From positions 17,921-81,920 of IMG/VR virus record IMGVR_UViG_3300031963_000072: a DNA stretch of 64,000 nt; one strand, 5' to 3'. The notes under the pieces are model-generated. The model was not told the origin of the DNA, made no database searches, and saw only the letters and a program-made list of their open reading frames with translations. Every line of letters starts with the position of its first letter. Positions within the stretch are counted from its first letter, which is position 1. Shown here in pieces: positions 39,636 to 47,172 of the stretch. A program made the position numbers and the translations under genes. Source of the DNA: a virus.

Positions 39636-40600
39636 TTATTCTCCGAAGTGAACTTTAGACCGTCGACGCATGAGAGATCGTAAAAGAATCCCTCGTAGTC
39701 AAAATCGCTAATGCCTTCCTTCAGCAGGAGTTTGATGAGACCCATCTTATTTACTGTGGGCTTAAATGTATCCACAGCATGTTCTACACGTTTCATCTGA
39801 TCGCCTGACAACATACTTCCGTCCAGGTGGACTAGTTGCCAATTTCTAGTGACAACACTGGATTCTTCTATGACTCGCTTGTAAAGAATTCCCTTTTGAG
39901 TATGTGCGTAACTGATAAGATCTTGCAAAATAATGGTGTCTTCGCTGCCTAACATTGGAAATTTCTTTGCTACGCTCTTAAATCCAAGACCTTGAATGCC
40001 AGGTATGTTATCTGAGTCGTCACCACACAAACACTTCGCAAGTGCGAAGTTGTGTGCTCTGATTCGAAATTCTTCGAAAAGGTCTTCATCAGTGATGAAC
40101 TTTTTTCTGTATAGTGAATAGATCTTCACTTTCGATCCCAACAGCTGATACATGTCTTTGTCTGCAGATATGACAACCACGTTCTTTTCTCTAAAAGGAC
40201 CACGAACGAGAAATGCAACTATGTCATCGCCCTCACAGTCAGAGACGTATACCTGACATACAGGCACGTTCTTGAGCATGCTGAGAAGACTTATGAGTTG
40301 ATGCTGCTTGTTCTCCTCAGTATCGGGAATATCGTCGGCATAAAATCGATTAAGCTTACCTGGTTTTCTATTCGCTTTATATTCTGGGTATATCTTGCGA
40401 CGTCTTTGAGATCCTCCGCCTTCCCAGGTGATGTACACGCTTCTTGGCTGATACTCTCTGCAAAGGCGCTGCAGAGACTTGAGGAATCCTACACAGCCTC
40501 CCATTTGATATCCGTGTGAAGACATTTGTGGGAAAGCTGAGTAGGATCGCAAAAACATGTTCATGCCGTCCACAATGAAAATTGGTCTCTCGTCAGGCAT
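39632..40600 (-). CDS. 5'-3' exonuclease/RNase H (FEN family)
   Basis: A 322-residue FEN-superfamily nuclease. FIVDGMNMFLRSY at 8-20 gives the first metal Asp, SDCEGDDIVAFLV the central E-x-D-D, and VVISADKDMYQLL another acidic pair. CGDDSDNIPGIQGLGFKSV is the helix-three-turn DNA-binding element with D-x-S-D-N. It is like T4 RNase H or the PolI 5' nuclease and would remove RNA primers and flaps. It overlaps the helicase gene, fitting a lagging-strand operon. Confidence 0.92.
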   Translation of the reverse strand: MPDERPIFIVDGMNMFLRSYSAFPQMSSHGYQMGGCVGFLKSLQRLCREYQPRSVYITWEGGGSQRRRKIYPEYKANRKPGKLNRFYADDIPDTEENKQHQLISLLSMLKNVPVCQVYVSDCEGDDIVAFLVRGPFREKNVVVISADKDMYQLLGSKVKIYSLYRKKFITDEDLFEEFRIRAHNFALAKCLCGDDSDNIPGIQGLGFKSVAKKFPMLGSEDTIILQDLISYAHTQKGILYKRVIEESSVVTRNWQLVHLDGSMLSGDQMKRVEHAVDTFKPTVNKMGLIKLLLKEGISDFDYEGFFYDLSCVDGLKFTSENK

Positions 40601-40632
40601 GACTCGATTCTACTTTCTCATTCACATGTTTT

Positions 40633-40992
40633 TCAAGCAATCGTGATATTGCCGTACCAGTGCTTTCCTACACCTTCGCCAATATCAAACAGCGCTTCAA
40701 GACGAATATTTCCATCTCCAAACATCTTTGTTCTATAAAGTCGAAACTGCTCAAAATTGGCGACTGCTTTGTGACAGCAAGAGTTAAACTCCTTGCTCTT
40801 GACAGGAGTTTGCTTATCACTGAGAAGTAGTAGTTCACATACTTTATGAGGAGCACAGACCTTGTATTCCAAGATCTTTGCAGATCCAAACTTAGCAAAG
40901 CAATGCTTCGTAAGTTCCCGTTTGCAAGTAAGAATGGCCTCGAGAAGACCGTTAAAGTCTTCCGAGACCTTCCACGTTACTTCAGTGTCCAT
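40633..40992 (-). CDS. Unknown protein in replication cluster
   Basis: A 119-residue protein with several cysteines (ILTCKRELTKHCFAKFG, KVCAPHKVCELLLL, NSCCHKAV) and a Trp-containing end, HWYGNITIA. A zinc site is possible but the spacing does not fit a known ribbon. Its ATG overlaps the actin-like gene stop by three bases. It lies between the actin-like ATPase and the FEN nuclease. Function unknown. Confidence 0.6.
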   Translation of the reverse strand: MDTEVTWKVSEDFNGLLEAILTCKRELTKHCFAKFGSAKILEYKVCAPHKVCELLLLSDKQTPVKSKEFNSCCHKAVANFEQFRLYRTKMFGDGNIRLEALFDIGEGVGKHWYGNITIA

Positions 40993-42068
40993 CAGAGAAT
41001 CTGCGATGCAATGAGGCAGCCACGTGCCACGGCATGAAGAGGATCGGACGCATGACGAACTTCCTTAACAGGCAGTGGGAAATTGTTCTCTCTCAACTTC
41101 TTCTCAAAGTGAGAAACGAACCCCTTGGCCTTCGTGGTGCCGCCTGCAACGACTACTGGTAGTGGGTCCTTAAACTTAGGAAGAGCCTTGTGACCGTCCA
41201 TGGCAGCAGTTAGCTGCTTCGTGGTGTAGTCGATGAGGCGATCATAATAAGAAGACACTGCAGCAAGGACCTGATTGTCGCTTGGCTTTCCAATCGTGAA
41301 GTCGCCCTGTTCCTTCTCTGCCTGAACAACAGAATCAGTCTCACCGGTAGCAACAGCAGCCATGCGATCGACCCAGTCCCCAGACTTAGTTGTGGAGAAC
41401 TTAACGATAGGCTCTCCGTTTAGAATGACACAAACGTTAACCATACCCGCGCCCCAAGACAAGGCAACACCGGTATAGTCATCGTCCGCAAGCTCCGAGT
41501 AACATAACGCCTCTGCTTCATTGATCGCCCGAGCTTCATAACCACATTCTTCGAGGACCTTCTTGACAACGTCCTCATGGTAGCCAACATCAAAATCATC
41601 ATCTTCCTGATCTACTGGTTGTGCTGGTACACAGAAGACGAGTTTCTCACCTTTCTTTGTGGCCTTCCCAGCAACTTCCTTAAGTATATACGAGAGAACA
41701 CGACGTGCGTCTTTTTCCTTGGAAGAGACAACGCCTCTGTACATGGGACGCTTAGCAGAGTCATTACGCTCCACTGCTTTCTCAATTGCGTCTTTACCTA
41801 GGATGATGTAGGAGCCATCTGCATCTTTTACGAAAACTTTTCCAGCAAGGCCCTTTTCGATCATCTTAGAAGCGATCGGCGTAGTGGGCTTAATCACATA
41901 GAAAGCGTCTCTAAAATCTTTGTAATCAACAGTTCCGCCTTCACCTTCTGATGCGAGAACAATAAATGAAGTTCCAACGTCTAATCCTTTAGCCATGCGC
42001 TTTTTTATCCTTTCATCTGTAACAGGTGCCTTTTTAGTTAAAAAACCTGCTCCGAAACCCGTTGCCAT
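40992..42068 (-). CDS. Actin-like ATPase (ParM/MreB/FtsA superfamily)
   Basis: A 358-residue protein with the actin-fold nucleotide motifs. Phosphate-1 is GLDVGTSFIVLAS at 28-40, phosphate-2 VALSWGAGMVNVCVIL near 200-215, and the adenosine motif VVVAGGTTKAKGF near 305-318. A connect segment INEAEALCYSELA precedes phosphate-2. Actin-like proteins polymerise with ATP; plasmid and phage forms move DNA or organise replication sites, while others are chaperone-like. The phosphate-2 strand has Ser-Trp instead of the usual Asp-x-G start, so hydrolysis may be altered. It is located within the replication gene block. Confidence 0.8.
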   Translation of the reverse strand: MATGFGAGFLTKKAPVTDERIKKRMAKGLDVGTSFIVLASEGEGGTVDYKDFRDAFYVIKPTTPIASKMIEKGLAGKVFVKDADGSYIILGKDAIEKAVERNDSAKRPMYRGVVSSKEKDARRVLSYILKEVAGKATKKGEKLVFCVPAQPVDQEDDDFDVGYHEDVVKKVLEECGYEARAINEAEALCYSELADDDYTGVALSWGAGMVNVCVILNGEPIVKFSTTKSGDWVDRMAAVATGETDSVVQAEKEQGDFTIGKPSDNQVLAAVSSYYDRLIDYTTKQLTAAMDGHKALPKFKDPLPVVVAGGTTKAKGFVSHFEKKLRENNFPLPVKEVRHASDPLHAVARGCLIASQIL

Positions 42069-42069
42069 T

Positions 42070-42393
42070 TTAACTATCTTTCATCTTCTTGAGTTGCGCT
42101 AGTTTGCTAGCAGCAGAAGATATGTTGTCGCTAGTAGTTGAAACAACACCTAGCTGCTTCCCTTTTGACTCCATTCCATCTGTGGAAATGTCAGTAACAT
42201 ACTTGGAATCATCTATGGAAATTTTTGATTTTACAGGATTGTTTTGCTTTTGCTCTCTTGCGACCGAAGACACAAAAGATGTGGTGCCGCCTAAGACAGG
42301 AGAATCATTCCGGGAGAATGATCTCTTAAAGGTGTCTAGCGAACCGGCTATGTACCCCAAAGCAAACGTAAGAATGAATAAAAAACTTTCCAT
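42070..42393 (-). CDS. Small membrane-anchored protein
   Basis: A 107-residue protein with an N-terminal transmembrane helix (MESFLFILTFALGYIAGSL) and a Ser/Lys-rich, mainly disordered cytoplasmic tail ending in a short helix (ASKLAQLKKMKDS). It is one base from the actin-like ATPase gene and two from dUTPase. Because it is adjacent to the actin-like gene, a membrane anchor for filaments is conceivable, but nothing in the sequence proves it. Confidence 0.62.
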   Translation of the reverse strand: MESFLFILTFALGYIAGSLDTFKRSFSRNDSPVLGGTTSFVSSVAREQKQNNPVKSKISIDDSKYVTDISTDGMESKGKQLGVVSTTSDNISSAASKLAQLKKMKDS

Positions 42394-42395
42394 TA

Positions 42396-42824
42396 TTACT
42401 TCCCTGTGCTACCAAAGCCGCCTTCTCCTCTTTCAGTGCTGCTAAGAGTTTCTACGTGCTTCATGTCTGCATGAACGACAGGCATAAAAACCAGTTGAGC
42501 GATCCTGTCTCCCTTCTTGACAGTATAACGCAGGGAGTTGTGGTTTATAAGAAGAACTTTAATTTCTCCCCTGTAGTCTGAATCAATAATACCGGGAGAA
42601 TTAAGGACGGTCAATCCGTACTTAAGCGCAAGGCCCGACCTAGGACAAACCTGTGCTACATATCCTCGAGGTATTTCAAGGTGAAGTCCCGTTGAGACAG
42701 AAGCCCATTTGCCGGGTGGGAATGTGACTTCTTCGCTGGCGACAAGATCGCAACCGGCAGAACCAGGAGTTGCGTAGAGAGGTGGTACCTGGTTTCTATA
42801 TCCAACAATAATACTTTCACTCAT
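42396..42824 (-). CDS. dut: dUTPase (trimeric)
   Basis: A 142-residue trimeric dUTPase with all five motifs: PGSAGCDLVA (1), PRSGLA (2), GIIDSDYRGEIKV (3), KKGDRIAQLV (4) and the C-terminal ERGEGGFGSTGK (5). It converts dUTP to dUMP, keeping uracil out of DNA and supplying ThyX. It overlaps the recombinase stop by eight bases. Confidence 0.96.
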   Translation of the reverse strand: MSESIIVGYRNQVPPLYATPGSAGCDLVASEEVTFPPGKWASVSTGLHLEIPRGYVAQVCPRSGLALKYGLTVLNSPGIIDSDYRGEIKVLLINHNSLRYTVKKGDRIAQLVFMPVVHADMKHVETLSSTERGEGGFGSTGK

Positions 42825-43998
42825 CAGACGTTATCTCCTCTTCGATAAGCTGTTCAATTGTACCTGGATTGATAGACAAGGCAGCATCAATGACAGCATC
42901 AACATACTTCTTGTACTTCTCATCCTTCATTACTTCACCGAAGTCTGCCTTATAGAACTTCTTGGTGATGAGGACCTCTCCCGTCTTCTCAGAAGAAACG
43001 ATGAGTTCTTTCCATGCACCCTCTCCCGTGATAGAGACCTTGTTGTCTTCAAAGACGACTCCTCCATTTTCCTTGCAGTGAGTGCGCACTTCGTCGAAGA
43101 TGTACTCGTGCTCCACGATTCCCTTGCCAAAGATGATGTCAAACTCGCACTTCTTGAAGGGAGGAGCAACCTTGTTCTTCTTAAGAGTGCAGATGACGTG
43201 AATACCGATGATGTTGCCGTCCTTGTCCTTCACGGGCATGCCGCTTGTGAGGGAGATACGAACAGAAGCGTGGAAAGGAATCGCCTTGCCGCCTGGTGTG
43301 GTGGTGGGATCACCGTACATGACGCCAATCTTGTCGCGGATCTGGTTGATGCAGATGAGCGTCACGTTGTTCTGCCCAATGACACCTGTGATCTTGCGCA
43401 TGCCCTTGGAGATGACGCGCGCCTGAAGACCGATCGTGTTGTCCTCATACTCACCGTCGAGTTCGGCCTTGGGTGAAGTTGCGGCGACTGAGTCCCAGAT
43501 GACGACGATGGGAACGTTCTTTTCAACGATCTGCTTCGCTTTTGTGATGGTTGACTCGATAATAGAGAACACCTCTTCTGTGCAGTGAGTGTCGACGTAG
43601 ACGAATCTCTTACGTACATCGATGCCCATATCGGACAACTTTTGGACTGGGGTAGCATTCTCCGTGTCCACGTAGACGACAAGCCCGCCCATCTTTTGGG
43701 CGACAGCCGCAGCATGGTAAGCTAAATGTGACTTACCGCTTGAGGGAGCACCGGAAATCTCAATAATTCTACCTTCAGGATAGCCACCATCAGCAGCATT
43801 CCTAATGGCATAGTTGAGTTGAATTGAGCCCGTATCAATCCATCGCTTCACGATGGTAGGTGCATCCATCTCAGAGAGATTGTAAGCGACGCGAGTTCCA
43901 AATTCTTTGTTAATTGACGTGATGAGATCTTTCATCATGTCATCAACTTCTGACTTCTTGGAAAGAGACTGTTCAGTATCTTTTTCTTTTTTTGCCAT
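42817..43998 (-). CDS. RecA/UvsX-type recombinase
   Basis: A 393-residue strand-exchange ATPase. Walker A GAPSSGKS is at 83-90, VVYVDTENA follows, Walker B is IVVIWDSVAATSPKAELDGE, and loop 2 lies near TLICINQIRDKIGVMYGD with TTTPGGKAI. It is closer in length and loop pattern to bacterial RecA-like phage enzymes than to T4 UvsX, but the role (recombination-dependent replication and repair) is the same. A strong terminator separates it from the SSB gene upstream. dUTPase is translated with it. Confidence 0.93.
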   Translation of the reverse strand: MAKKEKDTEQSLSKKSEVDDMMKDLITSINKEFGTRVAYNLSEMDAPTIVKRWIDTGSIQLNYAIRNAADGGYPEGRIIEISGAPSSGKSHLAYHAAAVAQKMGGLVVYVDTENATPVQKLSDMGIDVRKRFVYVDTHCTEEVFSIIESTITKAKQIVEKNVPIVVIWDSVAATSPKAELDGEYEDNTIGLQARVISKGMRKITGVIGQNNVTLICINQIRDKIGVMYGDPTTTPGGKAIPFHASVRISLTSGMPVKDKDGNIIGIHVICTLKKNKVAPPFKKCEFDIIFGKGIVEHEYIFDEVRTHCKENGGVVFEDNKVSITGEGAWKELIVSSEKTGEVLITKKFYKADFGEVMKDEKYKKYVDAVIDAALSINPGTIEQLIEEEITSDE

Positions 43999-44010
43999 TT
44001 TAATACTCTC

Positions 44011-44045
44011 TAATAATAATGGCGCCCAGTTTTCCTGGGCGCCAT
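44011..44045 (-). terminator. Rho-independent terminator
   Basis: Perfect 11-base-pair stem ATGGCGCCCAG / CTGGGCGCCAT with a five-base loop, followed on the minus strand by TATTATTA. It sits nine bases after the SSB stop, before recA. Confidence 0.8.
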
Positions 44046-44054
44046 CTTAAGACA

Positions 44055-44894
44055 TCAATCTTCGCCAATTAAGTCTGCAAATGCATCATCTAGAGACTGC
44101 TTTTTAGATTCAGTCTTCTCAGGCTTCTTTGAAGGAGACTTCTTGTCAGGAGACTGCTTGACTTCAGCTACCAAGCTTTCAAGCTCATCAACGGGTTCTG
44201 CGCCGCGAGTTGAGCCACCATCCTGGGCGGGTTCACTGCCGCCACCGTTGAGCCAGTTATTAAGTACAGCTTCAATCTCTTGCGTCGACTTAAGTCTGTA
44301 CATGTCGTCAATATTGGGGATATTATCCAGCCACTTCTGTGCCGTGGATGAGTCACTGTGAAGTGGCGTCGACTTACGTGCAGGATCGACGGTCGTGTCA
44401 TTGAACTGCTTGCCTGGTTGCTTCGAGATCGTCACCTTGAGATCGAAGCCTTCGGACGGAGAGAGGATGTCGCCAACCTCTTCGTCGAGGAAGAATCCAA
44501 GCATTCTCTGGTAAACAAGTTTACCAAAGCTCCAAATCTGGACGCCTTTGTCCTCCTCGCCACGAACAATTACAGGGGCATAGCAACGCATCTTTGGAGC
44601 TAGCTTCTTGGCGAGTACTCGGTCATCCGGCTTTCCGCTGCTATAGAGCTTTCTGATAAGATCATCGATAGGGTCGGGCTTTCCAAATTGCTTTGGTGTC
44701 AAAATACCTGAATTATCACCAATGTAATAAAACCACCTCTCTGCAAAAGGCTGACCATCTGGTGTGTTCTTCCAAGGCAGACAACGAACCTTGTGTTCAC
44801 CGAGTCCTGGCTTCCACATCTGTACCGAAGAAGTCTTCTTGACACCGCTGAGTTCTGCCACACGACGCTTAATTGCTTCCAAATCGATTGCCAT
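44055..44894 (-). CDS. Single-stranded DNA-binding protein (gp32-like)
   Basis: A 279-residue protein of the T4 gp32 type. The start MAIDLEAIKRRVAELSG has AGGAATAATC upstream; the longer frame is rejected. The core has KVRCLPWKN, FAERWFYYIGDNSG and RCYAPVIVRGEEDKGVQIW, with aromatic residues suited to ssDNA stacking. The zinc Cys/His cluster of T4 gp32 is not evident. The C-terminus is acidic, ending DDAFADLIGED, which in gp32 and SSB proteins recruits partner enzymes. A terminator follows, so it is transcribed as its own unit with a 12-base palindrome in the leader. Confidence 0.87.
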   Translation of the reverse strand: MAIDLEAIKRRVAELSGVKKTSSVQMWKPGLGEHKVRCLPWKNTPDGQPFAERWFYYIGDNSGILTPKQFGKPDPIDDLIRKLYSSGKPDDRVLAKKLAPKMRCYAPVIVRGEEDKGVQIWSFGKLVYQRMLGFFLDEEVGDILSPSEGFDLKVTISKQPGKQFNDTTVDPARKSTPLHSDSSTAQKWLDNIPNIDDMYRLKSTQEIEAVLNNWLNGGGSEPAQDGGSTRGAEPVDELESLVAEVKQSPDKKSPSKKPEKTESKKQSLDDAFADLIGED

Positions 44895-44942
44895 GATTAT
44901 TCCTATTCCTTTTCCTCTATTCGCCTGCAGACAATAGCACCA

Positions 44943-44954
44943 CACCACGTGGTG
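44943..44954. promoter_or_regulatory. 12-base palindrome in SSB leader
   Basis: Perfect palindrome CACCACGTGGTG about 50 bases before the SSB start. T4 gp32 regulates its own translation; this dyad could be a protein-binding operator, but no factor is known. Confidence 0.3.
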
Positions 44955-45029
44955 AACCATCGCCGTTATTTGAATCCTCAAACTAACACAAGGAGGATTG
45001 ACTGTTCAAAATAGTTGTCACAATAGAGA

Positions 45030-45320
45030 TCACTTCCAACGAGCAAAGTTCTTCTTGCTCTTCTTGAGCTTCTGACCCGGCTTCGTTGGGTTTGCGCCCA
45101 CGTCTGCCGAGGAAGCTCCAAGAGGCGCGGTGTAACCTGCGATATTGGCGACAACGTTCATCTCGTCCATCTCTTCCTTCTCCTCTTCCGAATCCTTATT
45201 CGCATCATTTTTTTTGCTATCTTGCTTCTTAGATCCCTTTGGAATCATCTGATTGGGTACGCGATAATCAGTCACCTCTGCGAGGACTGCTTCTATGTAC
45301 TGTCTCAGTAAAGCGCTCAT
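45030..45320 (-). CDS. Tagged low-complexity protein
   Basis: A 96-residue protein. MSALLRQYIEAVLAEVTDY is a strong tag-like helix ending in L-A-E, a good match to the T4 prohead protease site. A Lys/Asp/Glu low-complexity stretch follows, then VVANIAGYTAPLGASSADVG, a segment I recall near the end of several phage proteins, and a basic end NFARWK. It is probably unfolded when free. A small packaged protein is the best guess. Confidence 0.62.
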   Translation of the reverse strand: MSALLRQYIEAVLAEVTDYRVPNQMIPKGSKKQDSKKNDANKDSEEEKEEMDEMNVVANIAGYTAPLGASSADVGANPTKPGQKLKKSKKNFARWK

Positions 45321-45339
45321 GAGGATAAGTATTCAAGAG

Positions 45340-45933
45340 TCAAAGATTCTTTTCCTGTTTGCAAGAAATATAGTCAGCAAGATGAACAATGTCCGCAAGG
45401 AGAGGCTCCTTCATCTTGTAAGGGGCGTTCTCTTCAGCGTATTGACCATCATTTAACTTGATTGCAAGCCATTCGTCTTGGGTCAGCTTTAAGCCAAAAT
45501 GCTGACAAAGCCACACGCCTCTATCGGGAACAGTCATGTAGAGAATCTCTCTGTTATGCTTGTACATCTCACCAAGCTTCTCTCGATGCCAGTCTGAATC
45601 TTGGGGAAGATAATAATCTCTTTCGTGATCTCCTACCTTGCCCAGGTCGTGGAGAAGACAACCAATGATAAGAGAGTCCTTTGGGACTTCCCAATTAAAA
45701 GTCTTGCAAAGCTTGAGAGCATTGCTCAGTAGCCTAAGCGAGTGGTCAACTAAACCTCCGGGAAATGCAGCATGATACTCCTTCCTAGAAGAAGCAGGAC
45801 ACATAGCAAGTCTTTCACCTAGATGATCGACCAGTGCTAGTGCAGGAGCAGATCTATCTCCGAGCTTCTCCATGAAGCTACGAAACTTATCAAAATTTTC
45901 TGCAATTTGTTCGGGAGTTAATTCCATGCACAT
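45340..45933 (-). CDS. HD-domain phosphohydrolase
   Basis: A 197-residue HD protein. GGLVDHSLRL gives the first His, CLLHDLGKVGDHERDYY the H-D pair, and the metal site is completed by a later Asp in LADIVHLADYIS. Phage HD proteins hydrolyse nucleotides such as dNTPs, cyclic nucleotides or alarmones; the substrate is not determinable. The longer frame starts at TTG; ATG at 45933 is taken, and 45927 is also possible. It follows the small family A polymerase with a tiny gap. Confidence 0.8.
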   Translation of the reverse strand: MCMELTPEQIAENFDKFRSFMEKLGDRSAPALALVDHLGERLAMCPASSRKEYHAAFPGGLVDHSLRLLSNALKLCKTFNWEVPKDSLIIGCLLHDLGKVGDHERDYYLPQDSDWHREKLGEMYKHNREILYMTVPDRGVWLCQHFGLKLTQDEWLAIKLNDGQYAEENAPYKMKEPLLADIVHLADYISCKQEKNL

Positions 45934-45941
45934 AATGATAA

Positions 45942-47150
45942 TCAATCTTCTTTGAGATGTTCAAACTTTACTGGAAAGGGAGACATGTATGTGGGAATGG
46001 ACACTTCTTTGATGCTCATGACGTCTTCGATTCTGTCGCGACTGACATCTACTATCATTGCGTCGTGCAGCACAAAAAGAGGACGTATTCCTTCAGGTCC
46101 AAGCTGCCTAAGAATGGAATCAAATCCCAAGAGAGACACATCAACGCCAGAAGACTGTGCATAAGTGTTCACCAATAGATTGTCTTGACCTTGTGGAATC
46201 ACAAGCGGTCTTCCGAACCTGTTGTTTATCTTTCCTTGAGAAGACAGCTGATCTTTTAGTTTTGCCCTTAGCACGTCTACTTCGAAGTACTTTCTGATGA
46301 CTTCGATGAATGCATCCAGCTTTTGATCAGAAACTCCTAGCCTTGCCTTGAGAGAAGCTCGAGAGATACCGTAAAGCTCCGACAAAACTGCGGTCTTCAC
46401 CACGTCTCTCGGCAAAATTCCCTTGAACAGCAAGTGAGACAGATCGTCGTACAAGTCTTCGGCAGTAGAGCTTCTTCCTGCCTCTGCAAGAACAATTCTT
46501 GCCTCTAGGGCTCTAAAATCGATGTATGCAACAATTCCGTTCTCAAAAGAAGATTTGACAATCCGCCTATTTTCTTTCTTTAGAATTAAGATATTGGGAC
46601 CTTCAACTACTGTTAGTCTACCAGTACGAGTTGCGAATCTATCATAGACAACAGAATGTGCAAATCCGCTTCTTTTTGGTCTAAAGCTCTCTAGACCGGG
46701 AGAAGCAGGAGTCTTATCAAAGATCTGCGCAAAAACTTCAGTATCGATGCATGCAGGACGAAAAGACGACAGCACTCTCGTGCCTGCAGACCAGGCAGTC
46801 TCGTAATAGCTGAAGGGTAAACTTGGAAAAACATCTGATGTTTCCTGAACAAGAATTTTAAAGAATTTTCTGAATTCTTCTTGCGGTAGAACAGATTTCC
46901 ACGGAATGGGAACAGAACCTGTTACAAGCGTCTTCATTGCAGTCAGATACTTTTCAGGAACTTCAGCCAAATTGTGACCATGCATCTTGAAGAGAGTGTC
47001 AAGGCATCTTGCTGACGGAGATGTCTTGAAGTCTCCGGTAAGATGCCAGCCATCACGAGGAACAGACTCAGACCAAACAAATCCCTCGAGATCACCGACG
47101 AGATGCTTTTCGGTTCCAAGAACCGAAGAATCGATAACAAATCTATGCAC
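45942..47150 (-). CDS. Minimal family A DNA polymerase-like protein
   Basis: A 402-residue protein with PolI polymerase motifs but no exonuclease domain. Motif A is AYIDFRALEARI (D211, E216, R218). Motif B has R248, K252 and Y260-G261 with exact PolI spacing, but Leu replaces the Phe762 position. Motif C is LHDAMIVDV, where the usual Glu after Asp is Ala364. FATRTGRLTVVEGPNIL matches the T-x-T-G-R-L region. It starts at GTG. The catalytic aspartates are kept, so activity is possible though altered, perhaps repair or translesion synthesis. The main replicase is presumably the DnaE-type enzyme. Confidence 0.75.
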   Translation of the reverse strand: MHRFVIDSSVLGTEKHLVGDLEGFVWSESVPRDGWHLTGDFKTSPSARCLDTLFKMHGHNLAEVPEKYLTAMKTLVTGSVPIPWKSVLPQEEFRKFFKILVQETSDVFPSLPFSYYETAWSAGTRVLSSFRPACIDTEVFAQIFDKTPASPGLESFRPKRSGFAHSVVYDRFATRTGRLTVVEGPNILILKKENRRIVKSSFENGIVAYIDFRALEARIVLAEAGRSSTAEDLYDDLSHLLFKGILPRDVVKTAVLSELYGISRASLKARLGVSDQKLDAFIEVIRKYFEVDVLRAKLKDQLSSQGKINNRFGRPLVIPQGQDNLLVNTYAQSSGVDVSLLGFDSILRQLGPEGIRPLFVLHDAMIVDVSRDRIEDVMSIKEVSIPTYMSPFPVKFEHLKED

Positions 47151-47172
47151 TCAGAGAGTTTACTACAGATTT

